A stretch of DNA of 64,000 nucleotides from Parietichytrium sp. I65-24A (Eukaryota > Sar > Bigyra > Thraustochytrida > Thraustochytriidae), in NCBI GenBank assembly GCA_012862575.1, contig BLSF01000012.1, positions 1 to 64,000 on the forward strand, in the 5' to 3' direction. The position numbers and the translations under genes were made by a program. Of this stretch, positions 61,063-64,000 are shown in pieces (the first letter of the stretch is position 1; each line of letters opens with the position of its first letter). The notes under the pieces were generated by a model that was not told the DNA's origin, made no database searches, and worked only from the letters and a program-made list of their open reading frames with translations.

Positions 61063-61876
61063 CAATTGCACTTTCTTCCTCTCCAATTTGCACGCTTTCC
61101 ACCTTAAATTCTGATCGCCGATGATATTTCACACAGTGATCTATGACCAAAAAAAGATGATCTTTGATCTATGATCTCTGATGTATTATGATCTATGATC
61201 TATGATCTATGATCTCTCTCGCGCTTCCCACCGACCGCGCGACGTGTGGCGTGTGGCGTGTGCGGCGAACCGGACCTGGTGTGCGAGCGAAGGGCGGACT
61301 GACAACTGAGAGCTGACAGCTGAGAGGGGTGCTCGAGTACTAGTGCGCTGGAGAATGTGTCCTCGGGGATAGCCTCACTCACTCACTCAGTCACATGTGG
61401 TCGTGTTTTTGTGAAAGATTTTCGGCGCACGGTGGCGGAGAGTGTGGTGCCTCCGAAGGGACGCTGGGGCGAATCTCGCGGGGAGGAAAGGTGGTGTGTT
61501 TTTTGTTGTTCTTTGTTGTTCTTTTGGGGGAGGGGTAAGGGTGGAGTGGTGTGCGGTAGGAAGGGTAATCACCGCTGTTATGCAGGCTTATCCGTCGCGA
61601 CGAGGGTGAGTGCAAGTAGTGCAAGTTATGAATGGCATTCTTGGAAACATCGAAAGAGAGATAATAGATAGATAGATTTGCAGGTCTGTGCAGAAGAAGA
61701 TGATGCAGATGATGCAGAGAGCGTGCATGTTTGGCAAAAGTCAATAATATACTCGTACTTTGGAGCGCGAATCTCTGGCGGACCGTCGAATGAACCTCTC
61801 GAGTTTGGCAGTGGCGAAGTTCAGCTCCGTGCTTGTCTAAGAGGTAAGGTGCAAAAATGTTGCTTCTTGAATCAAG
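61063..61876. other. divergent spacer
   Basis: Between V-ATPase E (minus) and the MgtE-like gene (plus). Contains a GATCTAT repeat cluster (61136-61216), a GATAGATAGAT run near 61664 and a T/G-rich tract near 61500. No gene recognised. Confidence 0.45.
61136..61216. repeat. GATCTATGATC repeat cluster
   Basis: Nine or so irregular copies of ATGATCT / TGATCTA in 80 bp. Confidence 0.85.
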
Positions 61877-62829
61877 ATGAGTGGTGGAGAACAGTGTATT
61901 GTGCAACCTGCTTTCGAAGAGGAGTCTGCAATGCTCATCCCTCGCGTTAGAGCTCTGCTTCCGTTTGCGCAGAACCCCAAAATTGTAGCACAGAGCACTG
62001 CAGGTACAAGTACTGATGGAGCGGGACCCAACGAATGATGACGGACGGCGAACGCATTTGTGGTGCTGAGCGAAAGTATGGCGTGGTTGCGGACAAGCCT
62101 GAATGCGAACCAGCAGATGCAGATGCAGATGCCGATGCGAGTAGTGAGACTGTGGATGCTCTCTTGGCTCTCGAGGCTGCCCAATCTCCGCGGTCCGAGG
62201 CCCAAAAATACTCCCAGTCTTCGTCTCTGAAACGTGCGTTTCCGGAGAGGCTGTTGGCTCTGCTGATCACCCTCGCCATCGAGCTCCCGGTGGCGGTTCT
62301 CGTAGCAGACTCCAGAGAGATTTGTACCATGCTTGGCATTCAAAAGTATACGCTGCTGATGGCCTTCCTTCCGGTGACGAGTGCAATCAGCGGGAACGTG
62401 GGCTTGCAATGCAGTACATTGACCACCAGAGCGATCTCGCATGGCCACATCTCCAGACGCGACTTTGGAGGTTGGTTCAGGACGGAGGTTTGCGTTGCCC
62501 TTTATTTGGGCGCAACCGTCAGTGTGATCATGTTTGCGATTGCTGGAATATGGACGCAGGTCGCGTTCGGGGAGACGGACTGGGTGTTCTCTATCGCAAT
62601 CGCCGTTGCTCAAGCTGTCTCAATCCTGACAGCGGGTTTGACTGGGACCTTTGCCCCGCTTGTATTCTCTTTCGGTCTCAAGCGGGATAGCGGGAAATGG
62701 GGAGGCCCACTCGAAACGGCGATTCAGGATGTCGCTGGGGCGCTTGCAATGACCAAACTAGCCAGCGGAATCATCAGTCTTGCGATTGACGCCGGATATA
62801 CAGAACACGCCCACGCAGAATGCCACTGA
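61877..62829 (+). CDS. MgtE/SLC41-type Mg transporter
   Basis: Best model: exon 1 61877-62003 (ATG in AAGATGAG context; MSGGEQCIVQPAFEEESAML), a 113-bp intron (GTACAA...CCAGCAG) and exon 2 62117-62829, together 279 residues. The unspliced frame from ATG 62035 (264 residues) is the alternative. The membrane half has five helices: LLALLITLAIELPVAVLVA, YTLLMAFLPVTSAISGNVG, VCVALYLGATVSVIMFAIAG, SIAIAVAQAVSILTAGLTG and a last one near AMTKLASGIISLAI. SGNVGLQCSTLTTRAISHG and GGPLETAIQDVAGAL are the MgtE signature blocks that line the cation pore. No cytosolic CBS domains are present, unlike bacterial MgtE. One MgtE unit suggests it works as a dimer. Confidence 0.78.
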
Positions 62830-63129
62830 CTTGACAATGAGAAGCGCCAAGTCAATTGTGTTGTTTTGGTTCCAGACACTAGACAATCCACGAGTCGGAA
62901 AAAAAAATTAAGTAGAGACACCTTTCTTCGTGTTTAGAGAAAAAATTTGCTTTGAAATATCTAAAATCCTTGGAATGCAAATCAGATCGGCGGCCCTACC
63001 AGCCTGCCTCTCCGCTTCCCATTGTTCGCGCTACATCGACGTGTTTTGGAATAGAGCGGCAGAAGCAAATTCATCTTTTTGTGCAAGCGTGACACAACTT
63101 GACACACAACACACTGTCCAAATCATCAT
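62830..63129. other. spacer between convergent genes
   Basis: About 300 bp with an A-rich run near 62900. Nothing recognised. Confidence 0.5.
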
Positions 63130-63917
63130 TTAGATCAGTTTGTCCCTCCGATGGAGCTTGTTGAGCGACCGTGCAGTGTATGCCATGTATGCTGCAACAA
63201 GGAGAACGATGACAACCAATGGCATCTTCCATCCGTGGCTCGAAGACTCAACTTGTGCGACGTCCGATCGAATCTTCACCTCGAGAAGAGCAATGCGAGA
63301 CTCCAATGTTCTGTGGATCTCGTCTTCGAGCTTGCTGAGGCGCATATCCAGCTTTCTCTCCATCGACTTCTCCTTTGCGCGCTCCAGCTCCTCGATACGG
63401 TGCTCAGAGCCTTCCTCCTTCTCCTCGAGCTTCTTGAGCATGCGCTCCAGATTCAACTTGACCTTCTCAATGTCGTGCTCCACCTTGTGCTGGAGCTTCT
63501 TTAGCGACTTGTCAATATCAGACACTTCAAAGGCAAGATCATTGACGTGCTCGCCAACTTCCTCCGCCTTGATCTTGGGGTGCAGGTCAATTTGCACAGT
63601 CGGTGCATCCTTCTCCTCCTCCTCGATCTTCAACATGTGTTGAAACTTTGTGGGCTCAGCGATCTTGATTTCAAGAATATCGTGGTTGTCTGCCAGCGCG
63701 CCGGTGGATGCGGACAGAGACAAGAACAGATCTTCTTGCCAGTTGTCTGGAAGTTTGTAATCCCGAAGATTAATGTTGAAGCACTGCTTCCATTCGTCCT
63801 TGGCGTACTTGTCAACCTCCAGGCTCAAGCGGTTCTTCTCGAGCCACACTCGAACGACGGACATGTTGTCCACGTTGAAGTCCTCTCGGCCTTCGAAATA
63901 CCTGTAGTGAGACTCGC
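63130..63917 (-). CDS. L-type lectin cargo receptor (ERGIC-53/VIP36-like), 3' exon
   Basis: The last exon of a gene whose 5' part lies beyond the right edge. The acceptor (CTTCTTCAG) at 63918 is preceded by a TGCTAAT branch box and pyrimidines. The exon opens ESHYRYFEGREDFNVDN and continues with the end of the lectin fold: DEWKQCFNINLRDYKLPDNW and LSLSASTGALADNHDILEI, the SAxTGxLxDNHD block of leguminous-type lectins of the secretory pathway. A coiled coil (about 100 residues), a membrane helix (MPLVVIVLLVAAYMAYTA) and a short tail NKLHRRDKLI follow. The RxKxx ending resembles a dilysine retrieval signal. It should carry high-mannose glycoproteins between ER and Golgi, in functional company with SAR1 in this window. 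Confidence 0.88.
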
Positions 63918-64000
63918 CTGAAGAAGTTTCGATGAAAGATTAGCAACTGTTCTCTTGGCAATGTCAAGGAAAAAAAAAAGACAAGTAGAGAGGGAAGGGG
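63918..64000 (-). other. intron end at window edge
   Basis: The 3' end of an intron of the lectin gene: an A/T run, TGCTAAT and a CTTCTTCAG acceptor. The upstream exons are outside the window. Confidence 0.6.

Noticed and set aside
1-64000. CRISPR arrays, bacterial operons, insertion sequences, rRNA, and retroelement or viral genes
   Set aside because: None was seen. Gene structure, introns and protein families are eukaryotic, and no reverse transcriptase, integrase, capsid or transposase motif was recognised.

Overview
The window is nuclear DNA of a single-celled eukaryote. Genes are spaced about one per 2-3 kb on both strands, most are intronless, and the rest carry one or two short GT-AG introns (about 65-210 bp). 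Branch-site-like CTAAC/CTAAT boxes are visible in some introns. Many starts have the context CAAGATGG or AAATGG. Two genes belong to families linked to flagella (an RJL/DNAJC27-type GTPase and a CFAP97/Hemingway-like protein), so a flagellate or zoospore-forming protist is likely. A stramenopile such as a thraustochytrid fits the compact style and the CAAT/AAAC-type microsatellites, but nothing here proves it. Two single Ns (1061, 22550) sit in repeats and look like assembly gaps.

Left third (1-23.9 kb): a decayed Crinkler/RHS-like P-loop gene overlapped by a possible small membrane-protein gene; a two-RRM protein; a very large WD40 / glycine-rich / kinase fusion (3545-8650); proteasome subunit beta-7 (PSMB4); an RTEL1-type helicase; a small F-box-like Cys/His protein; an unrecognised 585-residue protein; a CFAP97-like protein with a coding minisatellite that contains the gap; and SAR1.

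Middle (24-41.7 kb): long sparse spacers, CCDC25, a CYP7/8-like cytochrome P450, an unknown protein with an N-myristoylation motif, an ankyrin-SAM protein, a seven-helix membrane protein and selenoprotein-O (Cys form). Downstream of the 5' end of SelO lie a 90-bp tandem duplication and a nuclear copy of part of mitochondrial nad4.

Right third (41.7-64 kb): an Mx-like dynamin with a SAM-like insert, two small uncharacterised proteins, a kinesin-1-like motor, an RJL GTPase, a TatD-family hydrolase, a small multi-exon gene, a large secreted glycoside-hydrolase-like protein, an epoxide hydrolase ending in SRL, V-ATPase subunit E, an MgtE/SLC41-type Mg transporter and the 3' part of an ERGIC-53/VIP36-type lectin that runs off the right end.

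The genes do not form one pathway. Several belong to the endomembrane system (SAR1, L-type lectin, kinesin, V-ATPase E), two to the flagellum and one each to telomere/DNA repair, proteasome and Mg transport. The most unusual objects are the WD40-kinase fusion, the nad4 insertion and two families of short repeated motifs in gene leaders and spacers.
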